A stretch of DNA of 13,619 nucleotides from an uncultured Amaricoccus sp. (GTDB lineage: Bacteria; Pseudomonadota; Alphaproteobacteria; Rhodobacterales; Rhodobacteraceae): contig NZ_CALLYO010000274.1 in NCBI RefSeq assembly GCF_937858865.1, positions 1 through 13,619 on the forward strand. The letters run 5' to 3'. The first letter of the stretch is position 1; each line of letters starts with the position of its first letter. Below are positions 7,872 to 13,619 of this stretch, piece after piece. The notes under the pieces are model-generated. The model made no database searches, was not told the DNA's origin, and saw only the letters and a list, made by a program, of their open reading frames with translations. The translations under genes were made by a program, and so were the position numbers.

Positions 7872-9056
7872 ATGCTCGAGACGCTGAAGCCCACGCCCCC
7901 CGACCGGATCCTCGAGGTGCTCAACCTCTTCCGCGCCGATCCGCGCACCGACAAGCTCGACCTCGGCATCGGCGTCTACAAGGATGCCGCGGGCCGCACG
8001 CCGGTGATGCGCGCGGTCAAGGCGGCGGAGGCGAAGCTGCTGCGCGAGCAGGACAGCAAGGCCTATGTCGGCATCCTCGGCGATCCCGAGTTCGTCGCCG
8101 CGATGGCCGAGCTCGCGCTCGGCGACGCGGTGCCGCGCGACCGGCTCTCGGGCGGGCAGACGCCGGGCGGGACGGGGGCGATCCGGCTCCTGCTCGAGCT
8201 CGTGCAGCGGGCGGCGCCGGGCGCCACGGTCTGGATCTCCGATCCGACCTGGCCGAACCATCCGGCGATCGCCGGCTATCTCGGCATCCCGACCCGCAGC
8301 TACCGCTATCTCGACGCGGCGACCGGCGGGGTCGATTTCGCCGGGATGATGCGCGACCTCGTCGAGGCGAAGCCGGGCGACGTGCTGCTGCTGCACGGCT
8401 GCTGCCACAATCCGACCGGGGCGAACCTCTCGCCCGAGGAGTGGCGGGAGGTCACCGACTTCCTGCTCGCGAAGGGGGTCGTGCCGCTGGTCGACCTCGC
8501 CTACCAGGGCTTCGGCGACGGGCTCGAGGCGGATGTCGCGGGGCTGCGCCAGATGGCGGCGGCGGTGCCGGAGCTGCTGCTCGCCACCAGCTGCTCGAAG
8601 AACTTCGGCGTCTACCGCGACCGGGTGGGGGCCGCCTTCGTGCTCTCGGCCTCGCCGCAGGCGGCCGAGGTCACCAAGTCGAACGTCGGCTCGCTCGGGC
8701 GGCTCAACTATTCCTTCCCGCCCGACCACGGGGCGAAGGTGGTGTCGCTCATCCTCGGCGACCGCGAGCTGCGCGCCGACTGGATGGCCGAGCTCGAGGC
8801 GATGCGGAGCGGCATGCTCGAGATCCGCCAGGGGCTGGCCGATGCGCTGCGGCGCGCGACCAACTCCGACCGGTTCGACTTCGTCGCCGCCCACCGCGGC
8901 ATGTTCTCCCGGCTCGGCCTCTCGCCGGAGCAGGTGGCGCGGCTGCGCGACGAGCACGGCATCTACATGGTCGGCGACAGCCGGGTGAACATCGCCGCCC
9001 TGAAGGCCGACCGGCTCGAGACGGTGGCGCAGGCGATCGTCTCCGTCAGCAGCTGA
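7872..9056 (+). CDS. Class I aminotransferase, AspC/TyrB type (aspartate/aromatic amino acid)
   Basis: The 394-residue product matches the family I-gamma PLP aminotransferases. Signatures are LDLGIGVYKD near the N-terminus, GGTGAIR around 99-105 (phosphate contact), HGCCHNPTG at 175-183 (Asn contacting the cofactor), VDLAYQGF at 207-214 and SCSKNFGVYRDRVG at 240-253 with PLP-lysine K243. R371 in DSRVNIAAL should bind the substrate alpha-carboxylate. R277 in GRLNYSFPPDHGA aligns with the arginine that binds the side-chain carboxylate of aspartate/glutamate. AspC and TyrB overlap in specificity, so I leave the symbol empty. AspC-type enzymes also transaminate cysteine to 3-mercaptopyruvate, the substrate of the first gene of this operon. 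GAGGAAG before ATG 7872 is a fair ribosome-binding site. Confidence 0.92.
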   Translation: MLETLKPTPPDRILEVLNLFRADPRTDKLDLGIGVYKDAAGRTPVMRAVKAAEAKLLREQDSKAYVGILGDPEFVAAMAELALGDAVPRDRLSGGQTPGGTGAIRLLLELVQRAAPGATVWISDPTWPNHPAIAGYLGIPTRSYRYLDAATGGVDFAGMMRDLVEAKPGDVLLLHGCCHNPTGANLSPEEWREVTDFLLAKGVVPLVDLAYQGFGDGLEADVAGLRQMAAAVPELLLATSCSKNFGVYRDRVGAAFVLSASPQAAEVTKSNVGSLGRLNYSFPPDHGAKVVSLILGDRELRADWMAELEAMRSGMLEIRQGLADALRRATNSDRFDFVAAHRGMFSRLGLSPEQVARLRDEHGIYMVGDSRVNIAALKADRLETVAQAIVSVSS

Positions 9057-9075
9057 TAGGAGCGATCACGGGCGG

Positions 9076-9093
9076 GTGGGCACGCGTGCCCAC
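9076..9093. terminator. Perfect 18-bp palindrome, likely terminator (copy B of repeat element)
   Basis: GTGGGCACGCGTGCCCAC is a perfect palindrome 19 bases after the aminotransferase stop. A T-rich stretch follows on the + strand (TGTTGTTTTTGC, 9104-9115), consistent with an intrinsic terminator. Its core resembles the palindrome at 1125-1148 (GGTGGGC-CGCG-GCCCAC). Confidence 0.65.
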
Positions 9094-9131
9094 TGGGCGA
9101 CTCTGTTGTTTTTGCTGGGTAATCCCCGTCG

Positions 9132-9161
9132 CCGTCAACCGGATGGAAACCTTCGTTAACG
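9132..9161. repeat. 30-bp intergenic motif, copy B
   Basis: Identical to 1182-1211 except for one base (A at 9143), same orientation, 38 bases after its palindrome. Weaker similarity also covers the spacer upstream, for example a GG-T-ATCC pattern in both. GTCAAC and GTTAAC lie 21 bp apart centre to centre as in copy A. It is immediately next to the hairpin at 9162-9180. Confidence 0.7.
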
Positions 9162-9180
9162 GCCCCGGGCACGCCGGGGC
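9162..9180 (-). terminator. Hairpin immediately downstream of cysA
   Basis: GCCCCGG (9162-9168), loop GCACG, CCGGGGC (9174-9180) form a perfect 7-bp stem two bases past the cysA stop. On the - strand it is followed by CGTTAACGAAGGTTTCC, moderately T-rich, so it may end the sulfate transport transcript. Confidence 0.5.
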
Positions 9181-9182
9181 GG

Positions 9183-10250
9183 TCAGCCGGGCGGGAAGAC
9201 GGCGACGCGTTCGGGGCGGAGGCCGACCGGGGCGCCGGGGGCGAGGGCGAGGGATTCCCAGGCGGCGCGGGGGAGCTCGGCCTCGATGGTGCGGCCGGCG
9301 CCGAGGGCGAGCTCGACGCGGGCGGTGCCGCCGTGGGTCACGACGTGGGAGACGCGGGCGTCGAGGAGGCTCGCGGGGTCGCCGGCGGGCAGGAGGCGGA
9401 ACTCGTGCGCGCGCACGAAGCCGGTGGCGGGGCCGTCGGCGACGCCGGCGGTGAGCTCGACGGCCTCGGGCGGCAGCGGGCGGCCGGCGAGGGAGACGCG
9501 GCCGGCGGCGACGGTGACGTCGAAGCGGCTGGCGCCGCCGAGGAAGCCGTACATGAAGGCGGTGGCCGGGGCGGCCTCGACCTCGACCGGGGTGCCGCTC
9601 TGCTCGATGCGGCCGGCGTTCATCACCACGATGCGGTCGGCGACCTCGAGCGCCTCCTCCTGGTCGTGGGTGACGAAGATCGTGGTGACCGGGAGCTCGT
9701 CGTGCAGCTGGCGGAGCCAGCGGCGGAGGTCGCGGCGGACGGCGGCGTCGAGGGCGCCGAAGGGCTCGTCGAGGAGGAGGACGCAGGGCTCGATGGCCAG
9801 CGCGCGGGCGAGGGCGACGCGCTGGCGCTGGCCGCCGGAGAGCTGGGCCGGGAAGCGGTCGCCGAGGCCGTCGAGCTGCACCGTGGCGAGCAGGCGCTCG
9901 ACGCGGGCGCGCCGCTCGGCCATCGCCGGGCGGCGGGCGGCCGGCATCACCCGCATGCCGAAGTCGATGTTCTGCCGCACCGTCATGTGGCGGAAGAGGG
10001 CGTAGTGCTGGAAGACGAAGCCGATCCGCCGCTCGCCGGCCGAGAGGTGGGTGGCGTCCCGGCCGCCGATGAGGATGCGGCCGGCGTCGGGGAAGTCGAG
10101 GCCGGCGATCAGGCGCAGGAGCGTGGTCTTTCCCGAGCCGGAGGGGCCGAGCAGGGCGAGCAGCTCGCCCTCGGCGACCTCGAGGCTGAGGTCGTTGACG
10201 GCGGCGAAGGTCTCGAAGCGGCGCGAGACGTGGTCGATGAGAATGCTCAT
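9183..10250 (-). CDS. cysA: Sulfate/thiosulfate ABC transporter ATP-binding protein CysA
   Basis: The 355-residue product is the ATPase subunit at the inner face of the membrane, powering sulfate import. Residue landmarks are GPSGSGKT at 35-42 (Walker A), [14 protein letters not shown] at 78-91 (Q-loop and the CysA-like QHYALF), LSGGQ at 137-141, [11 protein letters not shown] at 158-168 (Walker B and D-loop) and H195 (switch). A C-terminal TOBE-like regulatory part runs from about 240. The start ATG 10250 fits the family N-terminus [12 protein letters not shown]; the frame is open further upstream, but without homology. Only a weak AGGGATGAG precedes it. It is last in the sbp-cysT-cysW-cysA order, 118 bp after cysW, a longer gap than elsewhere in the operon. 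Confidence 0.94.
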   Translation of the reverse strand: MSILIDHVSRRFETFAAVNDLSLEVAEGELLALLGPSGSGKTTLLRLIAGLDFPDAGRILIGGRDATHLSAGERRIGFVFQHYALFRHMTVRQNIDFGMRVMPAARRPAMAERRARVERLLATVQLDGLGDRFPAQLSGGQRQRVALARALAIEPCVLLLDEPFGALDAAVRRDLRRWLRQLHDELPVTTIFVTHDQEEALEVADRIVVMNAGRIEQSGTPVEVEAAPATAFMYGFLGGASRFDVTVAAGRVSLAGRPLPPEAVELTAGVADGPATGFVRAHEFRLLPAGDPASLLDARVSHVVTHGGTARVELALGAGRTIEAELPRAAWESLALAPGAPVGLRPERVAVFPPG

Positions 10251-10368
10251 TGCGGGCTCATCCCTGCTGCGGCCGCCGACGAGAGCGAGCAGCGTTTCCC
10301 GATCCCCGCCCGTGCCCTTCGGAGAGGAAGGCCGGGCCGGGGCGGGGGCGGGCAACTCGAAGGTCGTG

Positions 10369-11175
10369 TCATTGGGCGTGCCGCTCCAGCAGGAACTTGA
10401 GGACGAGGGTGGCGACGGCGATGAGCGCGAGCGTCGAGGCGGCGGCGAAGGCGCCGACGACGTTGAAGTCGTTGAAGAGGAGCTCGATCTGCAGGGGAAG
10501 GGTGTTGGTCTGGCCGCGGATCGAGCCGGAGACGACCGAGACGGCGCCGAACTCGCCCATGGCGCGGGCATTGGTGAGGACGGCGCCGTAGAGGAGCGCC
10601 CAGCGGATGTTGGGCAGCGTCACCAGGCGGAAGGTCTGCCAGGGCGAGGCGCCGAGCGAGAGGGCGGCCTCCTCGTCCTCGGAGCCCTGGGCCTGCATCA
10701 GCGGGATGAGCTCGCGGGCGACGAAGGGGGCGGTGACGAAGAGGCTGACGAGGACGATCGCCGGGACGGAGAACATGACCTGCACGCCCCAGGACTGCAG
10801 CGTCGGGCCGAGCAGGCCCTGCTGGCCGTAGAGGAAGAGGTAGATGGTGCCGGCGACGATCGGCGAGACCGAGAAGGGGATCTCGATCAGCGAGATCATC
10901 AGCTTGCGGCCGGGGAAGTCGTAGCGGGCGACCGCCCAGGCGGTGGCGATGCCGAAGACCATGTTGACCGGCACGACGATGACGGCGGTCAGCACGGTCA
11001 GGAAGACCGCGTGCAGCGTGTCGGGCTGCATGATGTTGGCGACATAGGCCGCCCAGCCCTCGGCGAAGGCCGAGGCGAAGATGAGGGCGAGCGGCACGAC
11101 GAGGGTGACGAGCGCGATGAGGAGCGCCGCGGCGATGAGCAGCCGGGCGCCGAGGCCGTCAGTCGCGGCGGGCAT
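10369..11175 (-). CDS. cysW: Sulfate ABC transporter permease CysW
   Basis: The 268-residue inner-membrane permease has about six hydrophobic segments, the first at residues 11-35. The EAA loop that docks onto CysA is [25 protein letters not shown] (about 166-190). The signatures [16 protein letters not shown] and [13 protein letters not shown] near the C-terminus are characteristic of CysW. The ATG at 11175 lies inside the end of cysT, overlapping by 17 bases, so the two permease subunits are probably co-translated. With CysT it forms the heterodimeric channel. Escherichia coli CysW is slightly longer (about 290 residues); the difference is mainly at the N-terminus. Confidence 0.93.
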   Translation of the reverse strand: MPAATDGLGARLLIAAALLIALVTLVVPLALIFASAFAEGWAAYVANIMQPDTLHAVFLTVLTAVIVVPVNMVFGIATAWAVARYDFPGRKLMISLIEIPFSVSPIVAGTIYLFLYGQQGLLGPTLQSWGVQVMFSVPAIVLVSLFVTAPFVARELIPLMQAQGSEDEEAALSLGASPWQTFRLVTLPNIRWALLYGAVLTNARAMGEFGAVSVVSGSIRGQTNTLPLQIELLFNDFNVVGAFAAASTLALIAVATLVLKFLLERHAQ

Positions 11176-12001
11176 GGCGGAGCACCCGGGCCTGGAGGCT
11201 GTTGGTGAGGAAGAGGAGGAGGAAGGCGACGAGGAGCAGCACCGAGGCGAGGGCGGCGGCGGCGGGGTAGTTGAACTCGTCGAGGCGGATGAAGATGAGG
11301 AGCGAGGTGATCTCGGTGACCATCGGCAGGTTGCCGGCGATGAAGACGACGGCGCCGAACTCGCCGATCGAGCGGGCGAAGGCCATGGTGGTGCCGGCGA
11401 GGAAGGCGGGCAGGATGACCGGCCAGATGACGAGGGCGAAGACCTGCCAGGGGCGGGCGCCGAGGCTGCGGGCCGCCTCCTCGACGTCGGCGGAGAGATC
11501 CTCGAGCACCGGCTGCACGGTGCGCACGACGAAGGGGATCGAGGTGAAGAACATCGCCGCCATGATGCCGAGGGGCGCGTAGGCGACCTTGATGCCGAGC
11601 GGCTCGAGGTAGCGGCCGAACCAGCCGTTCGGGGCGAAGAGGGTGACGAGGGTGAGGCCGGCGACCGCGGTCGGCAGCGCGAAGGGGAGGTCGACGAGGG
11701 CGTCGAGCAGCCGGCGGCCGGGGAAGCGGTAGCGGGTCAGCACCCAGGCGAAGAGGAGGCCGACGACGGCGTTGACGACGGTGGCGGCGAGCGCCGCGGT
11801 CAGCGTGATGCGGAAGGAGGCGAGCGAGCGGGGGGCGGTGACGATCTTCCAGTAGTCCTCCCAGCCGAGGCTCGCGGTCTTGATCGCCATGGCGACGAGC
11901 GGCAGCAGGACGATGAGCGCGAAGTAGGTGAGCGCGATCCCCATCGACAGGCCGAAGCCGGGCATGACCCGGCGGCGGCGTTGCAGGCTGGTCATCGGCA
12001 T
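11159..12001 (-). CDS. cysT: Sulfate ABC transporter permease CysT (CysU)
   Basis: The 280-residue inner-membrane permease has a first hydrophobic segment at about 17-40. The EAA loop is VEEAARSLGARPWQVFALVIWPVILPAF (about 173-200), followed by ARSIGEFGAVVFIAGNLPMVTEI, the CysT signature. LVDLPFALPTAVAGLTL at about 102-118 is also typical. Two ATGs are close together (12001 and 11995); GGGGAG lies 8 bases before the first, so I chose 12001. Its 3' end overlaps cysW by 17 bases. An 88-bp gap with a GC hairpin separates it from sbp upstream. Confidence 0.94.
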   Translation of the reverse strand: MPMTSLQRRRRVMPGFGLSMGIALTYFALIVLLPLVAMAIKTASLGWEDYWKIVTAPRSLASFRITLTAALAATVVNAVVGLLFAWVLTRYRFPGRRLLDALVDLPFALPTAVAGLTLVTLFAPNGWFGRYLEPLGIKVAYAPLGIMAAMFFTSIPFVVRTVQPVLEDLSADVEEAARSLGARPWQVFALVIWPVILPAFLAGTTMAFARSIGEFGAVVFIAGNLPMVTEITSLLIFIRLDEFNYPAAAALASVLLLVAFLLLFLTNSLQARVLRHARRD

Positions 12002-12060
12002 GGGCGCGGCTCCCCGGAGCGGGCCGCCCTCCGGCAGCCCGTTCCGATCGTGGAGGGACG

Positions 12061-12077
12061 GGCGCGCGGGGCGCGCC
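12061..12077 (-). terminator. GC hairpin between sbp and cysT
   Basis: GGCGCGC, loop GGG, GCGCGCC form a perfect 7-bp stem 12 bases after the sbp stop. There is no T tract on the - strand side. Inference: a partial terminator or mRNA-stabilising hairpin that lets the binding protein be made in excess over the permeases, as known in other ABC operons. Confidence 0.4.
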
Positions 12078-12089
12078 GCGGGTCCGGTG

Positions 12090-13097
12090 CTACTGCGCGA
12101 CGAAGACCTCGTCGAGCTTTCCGCCCTCGGCGAAATGCTCCTCGCCGACCTTCGCCCAGCCGCCGAAGGTCTCGTCGACCGAGAAGAGCCGGACCGGCGG
12201 GAACTGGTCGGCGTGGGCGGCCATCACCGCCTCGTCGTTCACCCGGTTGCCGAAGCCGACGATGATCTCCTGCGCCTTCGGCTGGTAGAGATAGTCGAGG
12301 TAGGCCTCGGCCACATCGCGGCTGCCGCGGGCGTCAACCACCTTGTCGACCACGGCGACCGGGAACTCGGCGAGCAGGCTCGTCGGCGGCACCACCGGCT
12401 GCACCTTGTCGGCGCCGTACTGCCTGGCGATGGCGGCGAGCTCGGCCTCGAAGGTGATGAGGACGTCGCCGATGCCGCGCTCGGCGAAGGTCGTGGTGGC
12501 GGCGCGGCCGCCGGTGTCGAAGACCGGCACGTTGGCGAAGACCTTCTGCAGGTATTCGGTCACCTTCGCCTCGTCGCCGCCGAAGGCCTCGCCGGCCCAG
12601 GCGCGGGCGGCGAGGTAGGTGTAGCGCCCGTTGCCCGAGGTCTTCGGGTTGGGGAAGACGACCTGCACGTCGTCGCGGGCGAGATCGTCCCAGTCGTCGA
12701 TGCCCTTGGGGTTGCCGGCGCGCACGACGAAGGCCGGCAGCGAATAGTAGGGCGAGGCGTTGTTGGGCAGCCGCTCGGCCCAGTCGGCGGCGACGAAGCC
12801 GTTGTCGGCGAGGAACTGGACGTCGGTGACCTGGTTGAAGGTCACGACGTCGGCCTGCAGCCCCTCGACGACGGCGCGGGCCTGCTTGGAGGAGCCGGCG
12901 TGGCTCTGGTCGACCTGGAGCGGCGCGCCGTGCTCGGCCTGCCAGTCGGCCGAGAACTGCTCGTCGATCGCGGCGTAGAGCTCGCGGCCGATGTCGTAGG
13001 ACACGTTCAGAATGGTATCGACCTCGGCGTGCGCCGCCGGCGCGAAGGTCGCGACGCCGATCGCCAGCGCGAGGGTGCGCAAGCTCCCCTGAGCCAT
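12090..13097 (-). CDS. sbp: Periplasmic sulfate-binding protein of the CysTWA transporter
   Basis: The 335-residue precursor binds sulfate (or thiosulfate) in the periplasm and delivers it to CysTW. Residues 1-24 form a clear signal peptide (MAQGSLRTLALAIGVATFAP then AAHA, cleavage before EVDTIL). Family motifs are QSHAGSSKQARAV at 64-76, ADVVTFNQVTD at 82-92, FPNPKTSGNGRYTYLAA at 148-164 and VFDTGGRAATTTFAERG at 192-208. Sbp and CysP are close paralogs; I cannot separate them with certainty here. An in-frame GTG at 13118 would add seven residues, but GGGAGAAG lies between it and ATG 13097 with good spacing, so ATG 13097 is the start. First gene of the operon. Confidence 0.93.
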   Translation of the reverse strand: MAQGSLRTLALAIGVATFAPAAHAEVDTILNVSYDIGRELYAAIDEQFSADWQAEHGAPLQVDQSHAGSSKQARAVVEGLQADVVTFNQVTDVQFLADNGFVAADWAERLPNNASPYYSLPAFVVRAGNPKGIDDWDDLARDDVQVVFPNPKTSGNGRYTYLAARAWAGEAFGGDEAKVTEYLQKVFANVPVFDTGGRAATTTFAERGIGDVLITFEAELAAIARQYGADKVQPVVPPTSLLAEFPVAVVDKVVDARGSRDVAEAYLDYLYQPKAQEIIVGFGNRVNDEAVMAAHADQFPPVRLFSVDETFGGWAKVGEEHFAEGGKLDEVFVAQ

Positions 13098-13148
13098 GAT
13101 TCTTCTCCCGAAACTCACCCCGCCGGCTGTCCGGCGAACCGGCCGGGG

Positions 13149-13176
13149 AGGATAGCCGCGGACTCGCCCGATGCAA
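13149..13176 (-). promoter_or_regulatory. Predicted sigma70-type promoter of the sulfate transport operon
   Basis: On the - strand, TTGCAT (13176-13171) and TATCCT (13154-13149) are separated by 16 bp. Transcription would start near 13142, about 45 bases before the sbp ATG. AT-richer CTTATTTGC lies further upstream (about 13197-13205), where an activator might bind; no consensus was identified. Confidence 0.45.
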
Positions 13177-13326
13177 TGATCCGGCGGGCCTGCGGCGCAA
13201 ATAAGACCGGTGTCGCGCCCGCGGCCGGCGGCGGCGGACGGGCGTTCGCGGGAGGCGGGCCGGGGGAGGACATCCGCGCCGGATGGGGCGCGGGGGGCGA
13301 ACGGACGACCGTGGCCGCGCGAGGTC

Positions 13327-13354
13327 GGCCGCGGCGCGCCGGGGCGGCGCGGCC
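13327..13354 (-). terminator. Possible hairpin after the right-edge gene
   Basis: GGCCGCG (13327-13333) and CGCGGCC (13348-13354) could pair around a 14-base loop just past the stop at 13359. There is no T tract, and such pairings are easy to find in very GC-rich DNA. Confidence 0.2.
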
Positions 13355-13358
13355 CCGG

Positions 13359-13619
13359 TCAGGCCGGGCGGTCGTATCCGGTCGGTCGGCCGAAGGTGGC
13401 CCACCAGTCGTCGGCGCCCCGGCGGACGGCGGCGTAGACGGCGCGGCCGATCGCCTCGCCGAGGGGGGTGTGCAGGCCGGCGAAGGCGCCGTCGCCGGGC
13501 GGCGCGGCGACGAGGATGCAGTCGGTGCCGGTGCCGGTGATCCGGCCCCCGGGCCGGTCGGGGGCGGCGTCGATCACGGCGGCGGGGCGCGCCTCGGCGG
13601 CGACGCTGAGGGCCTCGGC
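13359..13619 (-). CDS. cbiZ: Adenosylcobinamide amidohydrolase CbiZ, C-terminal part (5' end beyond the window)
   Basis: A - strand frame runs open from the right window edge to TGA at 13361-13359, giving 86 residues. It carries ITGTGTDCILVAAP followed by AGLHTPLGEAIGRAVYAAV, which I recognise as the conserved C-terminal region of CbiZ (GTGTD, then H-T-x-L/V-G-E-x-I/V-G-R-A-V). CbiZ removes the aminopropanol side of adenosylcobinamide to give adenosylcobyric acid in cobinamide salvage. A GTG at 13577 lies inside the reading frame and is unlikely to be the start, because the frame continues past the edge with coding-like residues. It is transcribed in the same direction as sbp but 261 bases away, and the sbp gene has its own promoter. 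Confidence 0.75.
   Translation of the reverse strand, partial: AEALSVAAEARPAAVIDAAPDRPGGRITGTGTDCILVAAPPGDGAFAGLHTPLGEAIGRAVYAAVRRGADDWWATFGRPTGYDRPA

Noticed and set aside
9300..11350. Frequent GAGGAGG-like runs on the + strand suggesting simple repeats
   Set aside because: They follow codon use of the - strand transporter genes (CTC, GCC, TCC codons) and are not regularly spaced, so they are not a repeat array.
10051..12265. Asp/Glu/Gly-rich open frames on the + strand over cysA-cysW-cysT-sbp
   Set aside because: They are highly repetitive in composition and lie opposite conserved transporter genes. Stop-free antisense frames are expected at this GC content.
13210..13540. Arg/Gly-rich + strand frames near the right edge
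   Set aside because: Very low complexity, opposite the CbiZ-like frame and the sbp upstream region.

Overview
This is a very GC-rich, gene-dense bacterial window with short intergenic gaps. The gene content (HemW, RecQ with tandem HRDC domains, a class II copper nitrite reductase, CysA/CysW/CysT/Sbp, and an apparent CbiZ) and the promoter style (TTGNCC, 17-18 bp spacer, TATGNG) suggest an alphaproteobacterium. It is perhaps Rhodobacterales-like, but that lineage call is an inference. I see no rRNA, tRNA, insertion sequence, phage gene or CRISPR array.

Layout from left to right. (1) The 3' part of hemW (+) meets a SAM-dependent methyltransferase gene (-) end to end. (2) The methyltransferase gene is divergent from recQ (+). 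(3) recQ converges on nirK (-), with a strong bidirectional terminator between them. nirK encodes a three-cupredoxin-domain copper nitrite reductase. (4) The 423 bp between nirK and the next gene carries an FNR/NnrR-type palindrome (for nirK) and a sigma70-like promoter firing right. (5) That promoter serves a tight + strand operon: 3-mercaptopyruvate sulfurtransferase, a GNAT acetyltransferase, and an AspC/TyrB-type aminotransferase. (6) This operon converges on a - strand sulfate import operon, transcribed sbp-cysT-cysW-cysA. (7) At the right edge is the 3' end of a - strand gene that reads as cbiZ (adenosylcobinamide amidohydrolase).

How the genes may work together. Regions 5 and 6 are both about sulfur. 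Sbp-CysTWA brings sulfate in for cysteine synthesis. An AspC-type aminotransferase plus 3-mercaptopyruvate sulfurtransferase is the classic pair that turns cysteine into 3-mercaptopyruvate and then sulfane sulfur/H2S. nirK implies nitrite reduction to NO under low oxygen, and the TTGCG-N4-CGCAA site upstream fits that. recQ, hemW and the methyltransferase look like ordinary chromosomal genes.

The least explained signal is a repeated intergenic element. All three places where genes converge (1116-1215, 4309-4489, 9057-9182) hold a hairpin followed by a 30-bp motif in the same orientation. Two copies are 29/30 identical. The third is diverged (18/30 by hand alignment). In the two close copies the hairpin is also a related palindrome.
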